DNA from: Spirosoma foliorum | GTDB lineage: Bacteria > Bacteroidota > Bacteroidia > Cytophagales > Spirosomataceae | Direction: 5' to 3' | Length of the DNA stretch: 64,000 nt | Assembly (NCBI RefSeq): GCF_014117325.1 | Contig: NZ_CP059732.1 | Location: 5,841,001 to 5,905,000, forward strand | Part shown: positions 51,021 through 59,805 of the stretch, one piece after another | How positions within the stretch are numbered: position 1 is the first letter of the stretch | How the letters are laid out: each line of letters opens with the position of its first letter | Translations under genes and position numbers: made by a program | Notes under the pieces: model-generated | Told to the model about the DNA's origin: nothing | What the model saw: the letters and a program-made list of their open reading frames with translations, nothing else | Database searches by the model: none

Positions 51021-51029
51021 AATACCTTA

Positions 51030-51761
51030 ATGACATTCCATCAATTCCCTGACCACGCGACCTTGTCGCAGTACACCGCTGAGCATATTGCGGCCATTAT
51101 TAATCAGAAACCAGACGCCTTATTGTGCTTAGCTTCGGGCGATACCCCTATTGAAACCTATCATCGGTTTGTCGATTTAGTAAAAGCCGACAAGGTCGAT
51201 ATCAGCCAGTGCACGTTTGTAGGGTTGGACGAATGGGTAGGTTTTGGTCCAGAAGATTTTGGAAGTTGCTCGTACTATGTGTTCCGCGACCTGTTTACGC
51301 CTTTGAATCTACGTCCAGACCAAGTTCATGTATTCGACGCCAAAGCAGATGATTTACAAGCCGAATGCGCCAAAATCGATGCCGTTATTAAAGCCAAAGG
51401 CGGACTGGATCTGTTGCTGGTAGGCATGGGTATGAATGGCCACATTGCACTGAATGAACCAGGCACCCCGTTTACCCTCGGCTGTCATGTAGTTGACCTG
51501 GCGGAAAGTACAATAACCGTTGGTCAGAAATATTTCGAGAAAGAAACCTCGCTAACGCAGGGCATTACCGTCGGCCTTCGCCACCTGACCGAAGCGAAGG
51601 AGGTTATTCTACTAGTCAGTGGAGCGAAAAAAGCACCTGTTCTACGCGATGCTTTACGTGGTCCGATAACCGAAGAAATGCCCGCCAGTATTCTTCAAAC
51701 GCACGCCAACGGACAGGTTTGGGTCGATGAGGCCGCCGGAAGTTTGCTGGCTGACGTTTGA
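51030..51761 (+). CDS. nagB: Glucosamine-6-phosphate deaminase family protein
   Basis: A 243-residue enzyme expected to convert glucosamine 6-phosphate to fructose 6-phosphate and ammonia in amino-sugar catabolism. The phosphate-binding LCLASGDTPIETYHRFVD, the catalytic-Asp segment TFVGLDEWVGFGPEDFGSCS, and GMGMNGHIALNEPGTPF with the ring-opening His are visible. A Met replaces the usual Asp or Gly in GMGMNGH, a mild variation. Its stop codon TGA (51759-51761) is part of the first word of the next repeat. The related 6-phosphogluconolactonase family is a less likely alternative. Confidence 0.9.
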   Translation: MTFHQFPDHATLSQYTAEHIAAIINQKPDALLCLASGDTPIETYHRFVDLVKADKVDISQCTFVGLDEWVGFGPEDFGSCSYYVFRDLFTPLNLRPDQVHVFDAKADDLQAECAKIDAVIKAKGGLDLLLVGMGMNGHIALNEPGTPFTLGCHVVDLAESTITVGQKYFEKETSLTQGITVGLRHLTEAKEVILLVSGAKKAPVLRDALRGPITEEMPASILQTHANGQVWVDEAAGSLLADV

Positions 51762-51767
51762 CGTTTC

Positions 51768-51842
51768 AGTTTGAAGTTTGTAGTTTGAGGTTTGAAGTTG
51801 TCTTCTTAGGAACCTCAAACTACAAACCTCAAACTTCAAACT
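51768..51842. repeat. Long hairpin, AGTTTGA heptad type, between nagB and a permease
   Basis: Arms 51768-51799 and 51811-51842 match at 27 of 32 positions, with an 11-nt loop. Both arms are pure 7-nt words (AGTTTGA, AGTTTGT, GGTTTGA); the mismatches fall at the variable word ends. The element fills the space between the nagB stop codon and the permease start, and is read through without a stop in the permease frame. Confidence 0.94.
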
Positions 51843-51844
51843 AC

Positions 51845-53167
51845 TTGTCTCCTTCCTCTCAACTCCCCGCCGTTTCCCGCCGAACTGAAATTCTTGCTGG
51901 TATTTCTACCTTCCTGGCAACGATGTATATCATTGTTGTTAATCCAGCTATTCTGAGTCAGGCCGGATTGCCGTTTAGTGGTGTACTGACAGCCACGGTC
52001 TTACTCTCGTTTTTTTGCAGTCTGATGATGGGCTTATATGCCCGCAATCCGATTGTTGTTGCCCCTGGTATGGGGCTGAATGCCTTCTTCACCTTCACTG
52101 CCGTTAAAGGCATGGATATATCGCCCGAAGTCGCGCTTGGCGCTGTTTTCTGGGCTGGTGTTTTATTCCTGCTACTCTCCGTATTGAATGTCCGTTCAGC
52201 CATTGTACGAGCGATTCCGCAACCGTTGCGCTATGCCGTTTCGGCAGGTATTGGTCTATTTATTACACTGATTGGCTTCGAGAATGCGAAGTTTATTGTG
52301 GCCAATCCTGCTACACTGGTCAGCATTGCCCATTTTAGTGATCCAATCGTTCTCACGTTTATCTTTGGCTTATTATTAACCAGCATCCTGGTTGTACGTG
52401 ATGTGCCGGGAGCCATTATCATCGGAATTATCCTAACAACGTTGGCTGCCTGGCCAATCGGTCGCCTTTGGGGCGATGCGTCGGCCATTAATTTCGGACA
52501 GAAAACATTAGTCAATTTTCAGGGCCTTTGGGCTGCGCCTGATTTTTCATTACTTGGTAAGTTAGATCTAGTCGGTTCATTATCGTGGTCACTCTGGCCA
52601 GTCATTTTTGCCTTTGCCTTCACGGATTTATTTGACAGCTTGTCTACGTTTGTCGGTGTAGCCGAAGCCGGTGGTTTGCAGGATGCTGATGGTAATCCGC
52701 ACAACCTGAATCGTTCATTATTAACCGATGCCGTATCAACAACCCTGGCGGGTTTGTTTGGGACCAGTCCCGGAACGGCTTATATCGAGTCGGCGGTGGG
52801 GATTGCACAGGGTGGGCGAACAGGATTGACGGCCATTGTAGCAGGTTGTTGTTTTCTTCCGTTCCTATTTCTGTCACCCTTATTATCAGTCATTCCAGCC
52901 ATTGCCACAGCCCCGGCCCTGGTACTGGTTGGAGCATTCATGATGAAACCAATTACGCGTATTGCCTGGGGGCAGTTAGATGACGCGCTTCCGGCTTTCC
53001 TCGCCCTTGTTCTCATTCCATTTAGCTACTCCATCACGCAGGGCCTTATTTGGGGCTTTCTCTCGTGGACTGTCGTAAAGGTTGCCGTTGGCAAAAGCCG
53101 TGAAGTGCCGATGGGCCTGTGGATTGTCGATATGTTTTGTGTGCTGGCGCTGACCAGTGGCCATTGA
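51845..53167 (+). CDS. NCS2/AzgA-type purine permease
   Basis: A 440-residue inner-membrane transporter for purine bases such as adenine, guanine or hypoxanthine, with about 12-14 TM segments. Marks are RRTEILAGISTFLATMYIIV, VNPAILSQAGLPFSGVLTAT, PIVVAPGMGLNAFFTF, AGIGLFITLIGFENA and the conserved FAFTDLFDSLSTFVGVAEAG. The frame is open back to 51758, but its first 29 codons are repeat DNA; TTG at 51845, just after the hairpin, followed by SPSSQLPAVSRRTEILAG, is the likely start. It follows nagB on the same strand. Confidence 0.9.
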   Translation: MSPSSQLPAVSRRTEILAGISTFLATMYIIVVNPAILSQAGLPFSGVLTATVLLSFFCSLMMGLYARNPIVVAPGMGLNAFFTFTAVKGMDISPEVALGAVFWAGVLFLLLSVLNVRSAIVRAIPQPLRYAVSAGIGLFITLIGFENAKFIVANPATLVSIAHFSDPIVLTFIFGLLLTSILVVRDVPGAIIIGIILTTLAAWPIGRLWGDASAINFGQKTLVNFQGLWAAPDFSLLGKLDLVGSLSWSLWPVIFAFAFTDLFDSLSTFVGVAEAGGLQDADGNPHNLNRSLLTDAVSTTLAGLFGTSPGTAYIESAVGIAQGGRTGLTAIVAGCCFLPFLFLSPLLSVIPAIATAPALVLVGAFMMKPITRIAWGQLDDALPAFLALVLIPFSYSITQGLIWGFLSWTVVKVAVGKSREVPMGLWIVDMFCVLALTSGH

Positions 53168-53180
53168 TTATGTCCATAGA

Positions 53181-53204
53181 GCGGTCCGCCGTTGCGGCAC
53201 GGAG
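53181..53204. repeat. REP-like GC-rich palindrome
   Basis: GCGGTCCGCCGTTGCGGCAC contains GCCG and CGGC arms around a short loop and a weak outer pair. It is GC-rich against its surroundings and lies between the permease stop codon and the nucleosidase gene. Weak single copy of the REP class. Confidence 0.45.
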
Positions 53205-53259
53205 AACACAGACCGAGGATGCCACCTTAATTTGACTAATAATTCTTCCCCACTTTCTA

Positions 53260-54082
53260 ATGAAAAAAATAACGCTATTTCTCCTCTTCCTCTCTCATTT
53301 CACGTTTGCTCAACGATATAAACCTAAGAATATCACCGGCTTATTAGGTGCCTTTGGCGCTGAAGTAGCTTTAGTCAAAGAACAATTAAAAAAGCCGAAA
53401 ACTATTCTGGTCGATGGAGTCACATTCACGACGGGGCGCATTGGGAATCAGAAAGTTGTGGTGGCCGAAACGGGGATTGGTAAAGTCAACGCAGCCATGA
53501 CAACGGCTTTAATGCTCGATCATTTTCGCCCCCAGCGCATACTATTTACAGGTATTGCAGGCGGCACCAACCCCGATTTACAACCCGGCGACATTGTTAT
53601 TGCCAAACAAACGGCCCATCACGACTATAGCTCAATTACCGATAAAAACACGCCAACGCAACAGACTCGGAATGCGATCACCAAAGAGTTCAATCCACTC
53701 TATTTCCCAGCCGATTCTGCCTTGTTGCGTTTAGCCGAAACCATTGTAAAAACTGTTCCACTCGAAGGAATTCCCCTGGCGTCGGGGGGGCGTTTCAGAC
53801 CGACCCGTTAAGGTTATTACCGGAACTGTTGTAACAGGTGATGTCTTTGTGGCTTCGTCGGAAAAAGGGAAAAGCCTACGAGCCAATTTCGGGGCCGATG
53901 CAACCGAAATGGAAGGAGCCGCCATTGCACAGGTCTGTTACCAAATTCAGGTACCACTTCTGGTTATCCGCAGCCTCAGCGACCGAGCCGACGCCGAAGC
54001 GCACATTGCCTACGACAAATTTTACCCAACAGCTGCCCGTAACTCGGCAAAACTCGTCATCGCCCTGGTGAAGTCATTGTAG
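53260..54082 (+). pseudogene. MTA/SAH nucleosidase, exported, broken by a frameshift at a G7 tract
   Basis: Two frames together encode one enzyme that hydrolyses methylthioadenosine or S-adenosylhomocysteine. Part 1 (53260-53811) has signal-like MKKITLFLLFLSHFTFAQ, then ITGLLGAFGAEVALVKEQL, VVAETGIGKVNAAMTTALML, ILFTGIAGGTNPDLQPGDIV. Part 2 (frame of 53849-54082) has NFGADATEMEGAAIAQVCYQ, with the substrate-binding MEG, and IRSLSDRADAE, with the catalytic Asp. The break is in a run of seven G (53784-53790). Reading six G restores PVKVITGTVVTGDVFVASSE and joins the parts into 273 residues. Either a sequencing error or a true indel is possible. A signal peptide is unusual, since most family members are cytoplasmic. 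Confidence 0.85.
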
Positions 54083-54088
54083 TTTCCA

Positions 54089-54119
54089 CTCCCTCAAAAA
54101 GGTTACCTTTTATTGGGAG
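54089..54119. terminator. Hairpin downstream of the nucleosidase gene
   Basis: CTCCC and GGGAG enclose a second pair, AAAAGG and CCTTTT, around TTA, forming an 11-bp interrupted stem 7 bp after the stop codon. No T-run follows, so termination is uncertain. Confidence 0.5.
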
Positions 54120-54143
54120 CAGACAACTTTTCGTTCATCTTTG
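54113..54143 (+). promoter_or_regulatory. Possible promoter of the lipase gene
   Basis: TTG (54113-54115), 20 nt, CATCTTTG (54136-54143), 7 of 8 matches to TAnnTTTG. It overlaps the preceding hairpin, so it is tentative. Confidence 0.35.
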
Positions 54144-54207
54144 AGCCATGTAATTCCTCTCGCGAACAGCCCAAGTCAGGTCTCAGCGCTTTATACATGG
54201 CTCACTT

Positions 54208-55290
54208 ATGAAACACATCGTCTTGCTCCTTGCTCTGTTTGTATTACCGATAGCACTTTTGGGCCAGCCGCTCAAACCAGGTTTTGATAAAGCCGAATAC
54301 ATCGAAATGCTTAAAGTATCGGCACAATTTGGCGATTCGACCTACGTTCATTCCTTTCCCACACCTCAGCAATTCAAACTGATTTATCGTTCCAAGGTTG
54401 TTGGCTTAGATAATAAGTGGGATTTGTGGACTAATAATCAAGGCGTTGCTGTCATTAGTCTTCGGGGAACAACGGCCAATAGTGTTAGCTGGCTGGCCAA
54501 TTTTTACGCAGCTATGGTTCCAGCAAAAGGAGAACTGCAAATTAGCGATACGGAGAAATTCACCTACGATCTGGCCGATCATCCACAGGCAGCGGTTCAT
54601 GTAGGCTGGTTGGTTAGTACCGCCTTTCTGGCGAAAGACATTCTGCCCAAAATTGATTCCAGCTACCGGGCTGGTATCAAAAATATCCTGATTATGGGTC
54701 ACAGTCAGGGAGGTGCCATTGCGTTTTTGCTTACCTCCCATTTGCGAAATCTACAGAAACAGTCCCGACTTCCGGCAGATATTCAACTCAAGACGTATTG
54801 TAGCGCGGGCCCTAAGCCGGGGAATCTTTATTACGCCTATGAATATGAAGCGGCTACGCAAATGGGTTGGGCATACAACGTGGTTAACTCTGCCGATTGG
54901 GTCCCCGAAGTCCCTTTTTCGCTCCAGACCGTCAATGATTTTAATACGACAAATCCTTTTGCGGGAGCGCCTGCGATGATTAAGAAGCAGAAACTTCTCA
55001 AACGCATTGTTTTGAAATACGTGTATAACAGTCTGAGCAAACCATCGCTAAAAGCCCAAAAGAACTATCAGAAATATCTGGGCAAAATGGCTTCCAGCAC
55101 AGTCAAAAAGACACTAAATGGATATGTGGCCCCTGAATATTACAACAGCAACAACTACGTCAGAACAGGAAACACCATTGTTTTACTGGCCGACAGCGCG
55201 TATTTCAAAAAATACCCCGACAGTAAAGAAAAGGTCTTTACACATCACTTCCACCCGCCTTATTTGTACCTGACGGAGAAGTTGCCGTAG
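54208..55290 (+). CDS. Secreted lipase, class 3 alpha/beta hydrolase
   Basis: A 360-residue exported hydrolase. The signal peptide is MKHIVLLLALFVLPIALLGQ. The core is AVISLRGTTANSVSWLANFY, then the nucleophile elbow NILIMGHSQGGAIAFLLTSH (Ser in GHSQG), a possible acid in VVNSADWVPEVPFSL and a His in FTHHFHPPYLYLTEKLP near the C-terminus. This fits the class 3 lipase family, which cleaves acylglycerols. Full length. Confidence 0.9.
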   Translation: MKHIVLLLALFVLPIALLGQPLKPGFDKAEYIEMLKVSAQFGDSTYVHSFPTPQQFKLIYRSKVVGLDNKWDLWTNNQGVAVISLRGTTANSVSWLANFYAAMVPAKGELQISDTEKFTYDLADHPQAAVHVGWLVSTAFLAKDILPKIDSSYRAGIKNILIMGHSQGGAIAFLLTSHLRNLQKQSRLPADIQLKTYCSAGPKPGNLYYAYEYEAATQMGWAYNVVNSADWVPEVPFSLQTVNDFNTTNPFAGAPAMIKKQKLLKRIVLKYVYNSLSKPSLKAQKNYQKYLGKMASSTVKKTLNGYVAPEYYNSNNYVRTGNTIVLLADSAYFKKYPDSKEKVFTHHFHPPYLYLTEKLP

Positions 55291-55550
55291 GAAATCAGGC
55301 GTCGAAACAGGTACATGAATTGCTGATCAGACCGCAGAAACGGTGAGAAAAACTTAGCAGATACGTTAGGGTGTGGATCAATACTTTTTGTCGCGATTCA
55401 CCCCTAAAACTGTCGCTTTTACACATCGAGAAACGCTCAAACGCTTTCTATCTTTGGATAATCGATAAAGTCAAAAATCCTGTATCCTGTTGTGAAAATT
55501 CAGTCAAAGCAGGCAATACGATTATCTCAATACGACTAATAGCAAGTACT

Positions 55551-56375
55551 ATGTCTGCCTTATCTCAATCCAGCGAACAACAAAGCAAGTCTTACAGCAG
55601 TGGCTATGCGCCTGTTAATGGCATCGATATGTATTACGAAGTATATGGCGAGGGTAGCCCCATCGTATTGCTGCATGGTGCGTATATGACCATTGATATG
55701 AACTGGGGGCAATTCATACCCGAATTGTCAAAAAACAGGAAAGTCATTGCTGTTGAATTGCAGGGACATGGTCACACCCCGCTTTCAGACAGGAAATTGT
55801 CAAGGGCTACGTTAGCCCGTGATGTAGAAGGCCTCCTGGATCACCTGAATATTGACAGTGCGGACGTAGTAGGTTATAGTTTTGGCGGCTCTGTGGCTTA
55901 CCAGTTTGCTATACAAAGCCCCGGACGATTAAGGAATTTAGTGATCATTTCGTCCACCTATAAAAGCAGTGGCTGGATGTCAGAAATAACCGACAGGTTT
56001 AAGCAAACGAAGCCTGAATTTTTCACAAACACGCCTTTGCAAGCTGCCTATGAGGCTGTGGCACCGGATAAAAGCAAATGGACTCCGTTCCTGGAGCAAA
56101 TGATCGCTTCGGCGTCAACGCCCTTCGACCTGGGCGATGCCAATATTTCGCAAATTTCTGCACCTGTCCTGATCATAGCCGGCGACAATGACGGGTTGGA
56201 TAAACTTGAATTGGTCAAAACGTATCAGCTCCTGGCCGGTGAGCGGTGTACTGATCTGGGAGCCATGCCAAAATCCCAATTGGCTATTGTTCCTGGGCAA
56301 GGTCATGTTTCCCTAATGATGCAAACGGACACCATCTTAAGTTATCTGGATGGCTTTCTAGGCCGAATAGACTAG
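55551..56375 (+). CDS. Alpha/beta hydrolase
   Basis: A 274-residue cytoplasmic hydrolase. ATG 55551 is chosen; the frame is open upstream to 55371, but that part (MWINTFCRDSPLKL) does not look like protein, and a TATCTTTG -7-like element lies at 55449-55456. Features are GSPIVLLHGAYMTIDMNWGQ (oxyanion-hole loop), the nucleophile in ADVVGYSFGGSVAYQFAIQ, the acid in VLIIAGDNDGLDKLE and the His in AIVPGQGHVSLMMQ. The family covers esterases, haloperoxidases and others; the substrate is unknown. Confidence 0.9.
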   Translation: MSALSQSSEQQSKSYSSGYAPVNGIDMYYEVYGEGSPIVLLHGAYMTIDMNWGQFIPELSKNRKVIAVELQGHGHTPLSDRKLSRATLARDVEGLLDHLNIDSADVVGYSFGGSVAYQFAIQSPGRLRNLVIISSTYKSSGWMSEITDRFKQTKPEFFTNTPLQAAYEAVAPDKSKWTPFLEQMIASASTPFDLGDANISQISAPVLIIAGDNDGLDKLELVKTYQLLAGERCTDLGAMPKSQLAIVPGQGHVSLMMQTDTILSYLDGFLGRID

Positions 56376-56505
56376 CTTCGACGAGGTATTTATACCGAAA
56401 TGCCCTATGACGACTTCCCCCTAAAACTATCCCAATTTTAGATATAGTAGCACTTCCTGTACCCGGCACCAATTATCTTTACACTTGGTAAACAAAAAAG
56501 GTGGC

Positions 56506-57144
56506 ATGGCAAAGAATTATGTATCGTTGAAGGATGAATCTGTTCGGATATTCAAAAATCCCGTTCTTGACCTATTTTCGAGAGTGCACTGGAGTATACC
56601 TCTACTCTTCTGGGTTCCAGTAGTGATTGTATCGCTGTACAAAGGGTTCGATAGCGGAGTGTCCTTACTTGCTACAATCCTACTCTTTATCAGTGCACTC
56701 GGATTTTGGACATTGGCAGAATACATGCTGCACCGATATATCTTCCATTTTCATCCAACGACAGCTTTAGGCAAACGAATCAGTTTTTTAACGCACGGGG
56801 TACATCATGATTATCCCAATGATTCGAAGCGTTTAGTGATGCCACCCTTGCTAGGGGCGCCCCTGGCTGCTATTTTCTACCTGGCTTTTTATTATGTACT
56901 GGGTGAGGGCTATGTGTATCCATTTTTTGCCGGCTTCATAACAGGGTATCTTATCTATGATATGATGCACTATGCGATTCACCACGCCAAATCTTCAAAT
57001 CCGTTTTTACAGGAAATGAAAACCCATCATATGGTTCATCATTTCAACGATGCCGAATCAGGCTTTGGCGTAAGCAGTAAGTTTTGGGACATTGTTTTTC
57101 GAACGCTTTTCGTGGCAAAAAGCAAAGAAAAAGCCATAAACTAA
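56506..57144 (+). CDS. Fatty acid hydroxylase/sterol desaturase family membrane protein
   Basis: A 212-residue integral membrane di-iron enzyme. His clusters in order are LHRYIFHFHP, THGVHHDYPND, MHYAIHHAKSS and KTHHMVHHFND, giving the eight-His box of the fatty acid hydroxylase superfamily, close to fatty acid 2-hydroxylases. TM segments flank them (SIPLLFWVPVVIVSLYKG, LATILLFISALGFWTLAEY, GAPLAAIFYLAFYYVLG). It may hydroxylate sphingolipid or fatty acid chains, which Cytophagales are known to contain. ATG 56506 is preferred to TTG 56485. Confidence 0.9.
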   Translation: MAKNYVSLKDESVRIFKNPVLDLFSRVHWSIPLLFWVPVVIVSLYKGFDSGVSLLATILLFISALGFWTLAEYMLHRYIFHFHPTTALGKRISFLTHGVHHDYPNDSKRLVMPPLLGAPLAAIFYLAFYYVLGEGYVYPFFAGFITGYLIYDMMHYAIHHAKSSNPFLQEMKTHHMVHHFNDAESGFGVSSKFWDIVFRTLFVAKSKEKAIN

Positions 57145-57296
57145 TTGAAAGATTACTCAATATGAGGTAGTTGTCTAATCTACTTTATCAAGAGAAGACA
57201 AGAGACTCGTTTGCGTTTAGGATAAACCTCGCTGCGTAGGTTGCTACTAACCGACAGTACTCGAACGGCACACGGTGTATTCTAAAAATGCTTTAA

Positions 57297-58025
57297 TTAG
57301 AGATACAATTGCACCATTTTCTGCCAATCATCGGCCTGATGCGCCCGACCATCCCAGAGGTACAATTCGTGCGATACATTTTTGTTCCAGAGCGCTTCGC
57401 TTAGATTCAGGTTGCTGTGGAGAAAGGGATCTTCGGCGCCAATGGTCATTACAATGTCCATCCGACGTAAGTGGTCAAGAATGGCACCGTCGTTCAAATT
57501 GGGGACAAAATGATTCGGGCTGTGGAAGTAGATTTCCTCGTCGTAGTAGTTATCAAATAAGCCCCGAAACTCAGCTACGGGTTCCGACAAGTTATAGCGA
57601 CCACTAAAAGCGGCCACTTTCCCAAACCATTGCGGATGCCGAAGCGCGATATTCAACGCGTGATAGGCCCCCAGGCTACAACCGTGCGAAATCATAAACG
57701 GCTGGGGGTTTTTCAGGCGGGAAAGGGGGAGCACCTCATTTAAAATGTACTGCTCGTATTGGTTATGCCGCCGAATACGATCCTGCGGGCTGGCGTATCG
57801 ATTGTAGACACTTTCGCGGTCTACACTGTCTACACAAAAAAGCTGCAGCCAGCCATTTTCAATTCGATCAGCCAATGCATGAACGAGGCCAAGGTCTTCA
57901 TACTCATGGAATCGTCCGCGACGGGTGGGGAATACCAGAACCCGCGCCCCTGCGTGGCCAAAGATGAGCAACTCCATGTCACGGTTCAGATTCGGACTGA
58001 ACCATTTATGATACTCGCGCTGCAT
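57297..58025 (-). CDS. Putative esterase family protein
   Basis: A 242-residue alpha/beta hydrolase of the Bacteroidetes esterase (D-type) family. The start MQREYHKWFSPNLNRDMELL is the usual N-terminus, so ATG 58025 is preferred to 58058. Marks are FGHAGARVLVFPTRRGRFHE, the nucleophile elbow FMISHGCSLGAYHALNIALR (Ser), the acid in VMTIGAEDPFLHSN and His in LWDGRAHQADDWQKM. No signal peptide. The substrate is unknown. It is the last gene of the minus-strand run after metY, metX and the SGNH hydrolase. Confidence 0.88.
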   Translation of the reverse strand: MQREYHKWFSPNLNRDMELLIFGHAGARVLVFPTRRGRFHEYEDLGLVHALADRIENGWLQLFCVDSVDRESVYNRYASPQDRIRRHNQYEQYILNEVLPLSRLKNPQPFMISHGCSLGAYHALNIALRHPQWFGKVAAFSGRYNLSEPVAEFRGLFDNYYDEEIYFHSPNHFVPNLNDGAILDHLRRMDIVMTIGAEDPFLHSNLNLSEALWNKNVSHELYLWDGRAHQADDWQKMVQLYL

Positions 58026-58100
58026 AGCGGCATACATTAAGTATCTGTGAAATTGCAATAACTATTGCAGATAAACGCTATCTGGCAGGTAAACAAATCA

Positions 58101-58694
58101 TTAAAAAATTCGAGCGTTTTTCAATAATGTCTGTTGCCACACTCGGTACCCTGCCGGACTTAAATGCAAGCCATCACTTTCAAACAATTCATTACGCGGG
58201 CGACCATCGCTACCCAGTAAAGGGGCAGTCATGTCGATATATTGATAATCAGCGTACTTCTCCAGCTCACTGAAGATCAACTTATTCGTCAATCGTATTC
58301 GCTCAGAAATACCCCAACGCGAAGGGCTAATTTTTATTGACAGAAATGTGAGCGGTACACCGGGTAGCAGCGTCCGTAGTTTATCGGCAAAAGCGCAGAA
58401 GAAGAGGTATACTTCCTCCGGATGTCGCCCATCGCCCAAGTCGTTATCACCCGCATAAAATACAACCGACTTAGGCTTTGCCGGAATAATGACCCGTTCG
58501 AAAAACCACCCACAAGCGGCCAGCGTAGAACCCCCAAAGCCTAAATTGAGGGTATTGATCTGGGGGAAATCCTGAGCGAGTGTTGTCCAAAGCCGAATGG
58601 ATGAACTACCATAAAAAATGACTCGATCTGAAGCTGGTGGTAAGCTACTCAGTTTACGTTCTATTTGTTGAATTTCGGCTTCGTACCAGAACAT
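58101..58694 (-). CDS. SGNH/GDSL-type hydrolase
   Basis: A 197-residue hydrolase. The blocks are VIFYGSSSIRLWTTLAQDFP (block I Ser), TLNLGFGGSTLAACGWFFER (block II Gly), VVFYAGDNDLGDGRHPEEVY (block III Asn) and ESDGLHLSPAGYRVWQQTLL (block V Asp and His). The family removes acyl or acetyl groups from lipids and glycans. No signal peptide. It starts 20 bp downstream of metX on the minus strand, so the two are probably cotranscribed, although a direct link to methionine synthesis is not evident. Confidence 0.9.
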   Translation of the reverse strand: MFWYEAEIQQIERKLSSLPPASDRVIFYGSSSIRLWTTLAQDFPQINTLNLGFGGSTLAACGWFFERVIIPAKPKSVVFYAGDNDLGDGRHPEEVYLFFCAFADKLRTLLPGVPLTFLSIKISPSRWGISERIRLTNKLIFSELEKYADYQYIDMTAPLLGSDGRPRNELFESDGLHLSPAGYRVWQQTLLKNARIF

Positions 58695-58713
58695 CCAGTT
58701 GTCTTTATAATGA

Positions 58714-59793
58714 CTATTTATTTTCTTTCACTGCTTCGGCCACCTTTGCTTTCGAAACCGCCAAACCAGCCATCCACTTCCGAATCATATTGGCTAGTGG
58801 CCGAAATTCAATCAAAAAGCCATCATGTCCGTATAACGAATCAATTTCCTCGTAAGCTGCATCCGGAATATGACGCGCCAGAAACTGTTGTTCAACCGGC
58901 GGGAACAACAAATCGGAGCGAATACCGACAACCAGAGTATGGGCTTTAATCTGCGCCAACGCATTAAGTATGCTACCTCGGTTACGACCCACGTTGTGCG
59001 AATCCATCACCTTCGAGAGCGTCCAGTAGGTAAACGCATTAAAGCGCTCAACCAGTTTTTCGCCCTGATAGCGTTGGTAACTGGCCGATTTATAGCCGTC
59101 TAATTGCTCATTGTTATCCAGCGCCTGGGTAAACCCATACGTATCATAATTCCGGTATGAAATCATAGCCATCGCGCGGGCCGCTTTCATGCCTGCCAAA
59201 CCTGCATCGTCGCGTTGTTCTGGCCAGGTTGGGTCGGCTTCAATAGCCATTCGCTGCGCTTCATTAAAGGCGATGCACCAGGGTGAGGCCACAGCACTAG
59301 CCGCAATAACGATCAGATTTTCGATTAGATTTGGCTGATAAATGGCCCATTCCAGCGCCTGCTCTCCACCTACCGATCCTCCAATACAGGTGTGAATTTT
59401 TTCGATACCCAACTCCTGCCGAAGTAAGTCCAGCGCATTCACCATATCTCGAATCGTCACCATCGGAAATTCGTGGTGAAAGGGTTTACCTGTAGCCGAA
59501 TTGACCGATAAAGGACCTGTGGAGCCGTAGCACGACCCTAGCACATTGGCGCATACAACAAATTGCCCTGCTCCCGACGGGGCTTCAGGATCAAAATATT
59601 TACCGGGGCCAACCATACCACCCCACCAATCGCCCGCATCGGCATTACCGGTCAGCGCATGGCACACCCATACGACGTTCGAGCGGTCTTCATTGAGCCT
59701 GCCGCGTGTGGTATAAGCCAACCTAAATCCGGGCAGGCTTTCGCCCGATTCGAGCGCGAACGAATATTTATAATCGAAATACTGGAGGTTCAT
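58714..59793 (-). CDS. metX: Homoserine O-acetyltransferase
   Basis: A 359-residue cytoplasmic alpha/beta-hydrolase-fold enzyme that acetylates homoserine with acetyl-CoA, the first committed step of methionine synthesis. Marks are YTTRGRLNEDRSNVVWVCHA, ALTGNADAGDWWGGMVGPGK, NVLGSCYGSTGPLS, the nucleophile in CIGGSVGGEQALEWA (Ser), the acid in VVGIRSDLLFPPVEQ and His in DSLYGHDGFLIEF. Succinyltransferase activity occurs in some relatives. It follows metY on the minus strand, past a hairpin. Confidence 0.95.
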   Translation of the reverse strand: MNLQYFDYKYSFALESGESLPGFRLAYTTRGRLNEDRSNVVWVCHALTGNADAGDWWGGMVGPGKYFDPEAPSGAGQFVVCANVLGSCYGSTGPLSVNSATGKPFHHEFPMVTIRDMVNALDLLRQELGIEKIHTCIGGSVGGEQALEWAIYQPNLIENLIVIAASAVASPWCIAFNEAQRMAIEADPTWPEQRDDAGLAGMKAARAMAMISYRNYDTYGFTQALDNNEQLDGYKSASYQRYQGEKLVERFNAFTYWTLSKVMDSHNVGRNRGSILNALAQIKAHTLVVGIRSDLLFPPVEQQFLARHIPDAAYEEIDSLYGHDGFLIEFRPLANMIRKWMAGLAVSKAKVAEAVKENK

Positions 59794-59805
59794 TTTATTC
59801 TTTTT

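Noticed and set aside
20826..51842. Repeated 7-nt words considered as CRISPR or tandem VNTR arrays
   Set aside because: There are no unique spacers of 25-40 nt and no cas genes; the words are contiguous and always mirrored, so they are inverted-repeat elements.
51758..51844. N-terminal extension of the purine permease through the hairpin
   Set aside because: The 29 extra residues are translated repeat words (SLRFEV-like) and permeases of this family begin near RRTEILAG; the TTG at 51845 fits better.
53784..53817. Programmed frameshift in the nucleosidase gene
   Set aside because: A G7 run is present but no slippery X-XXY-YYZ context with a downstream stimulator was recognised, and this family is not known to use frameshifting; an indel is simpler.
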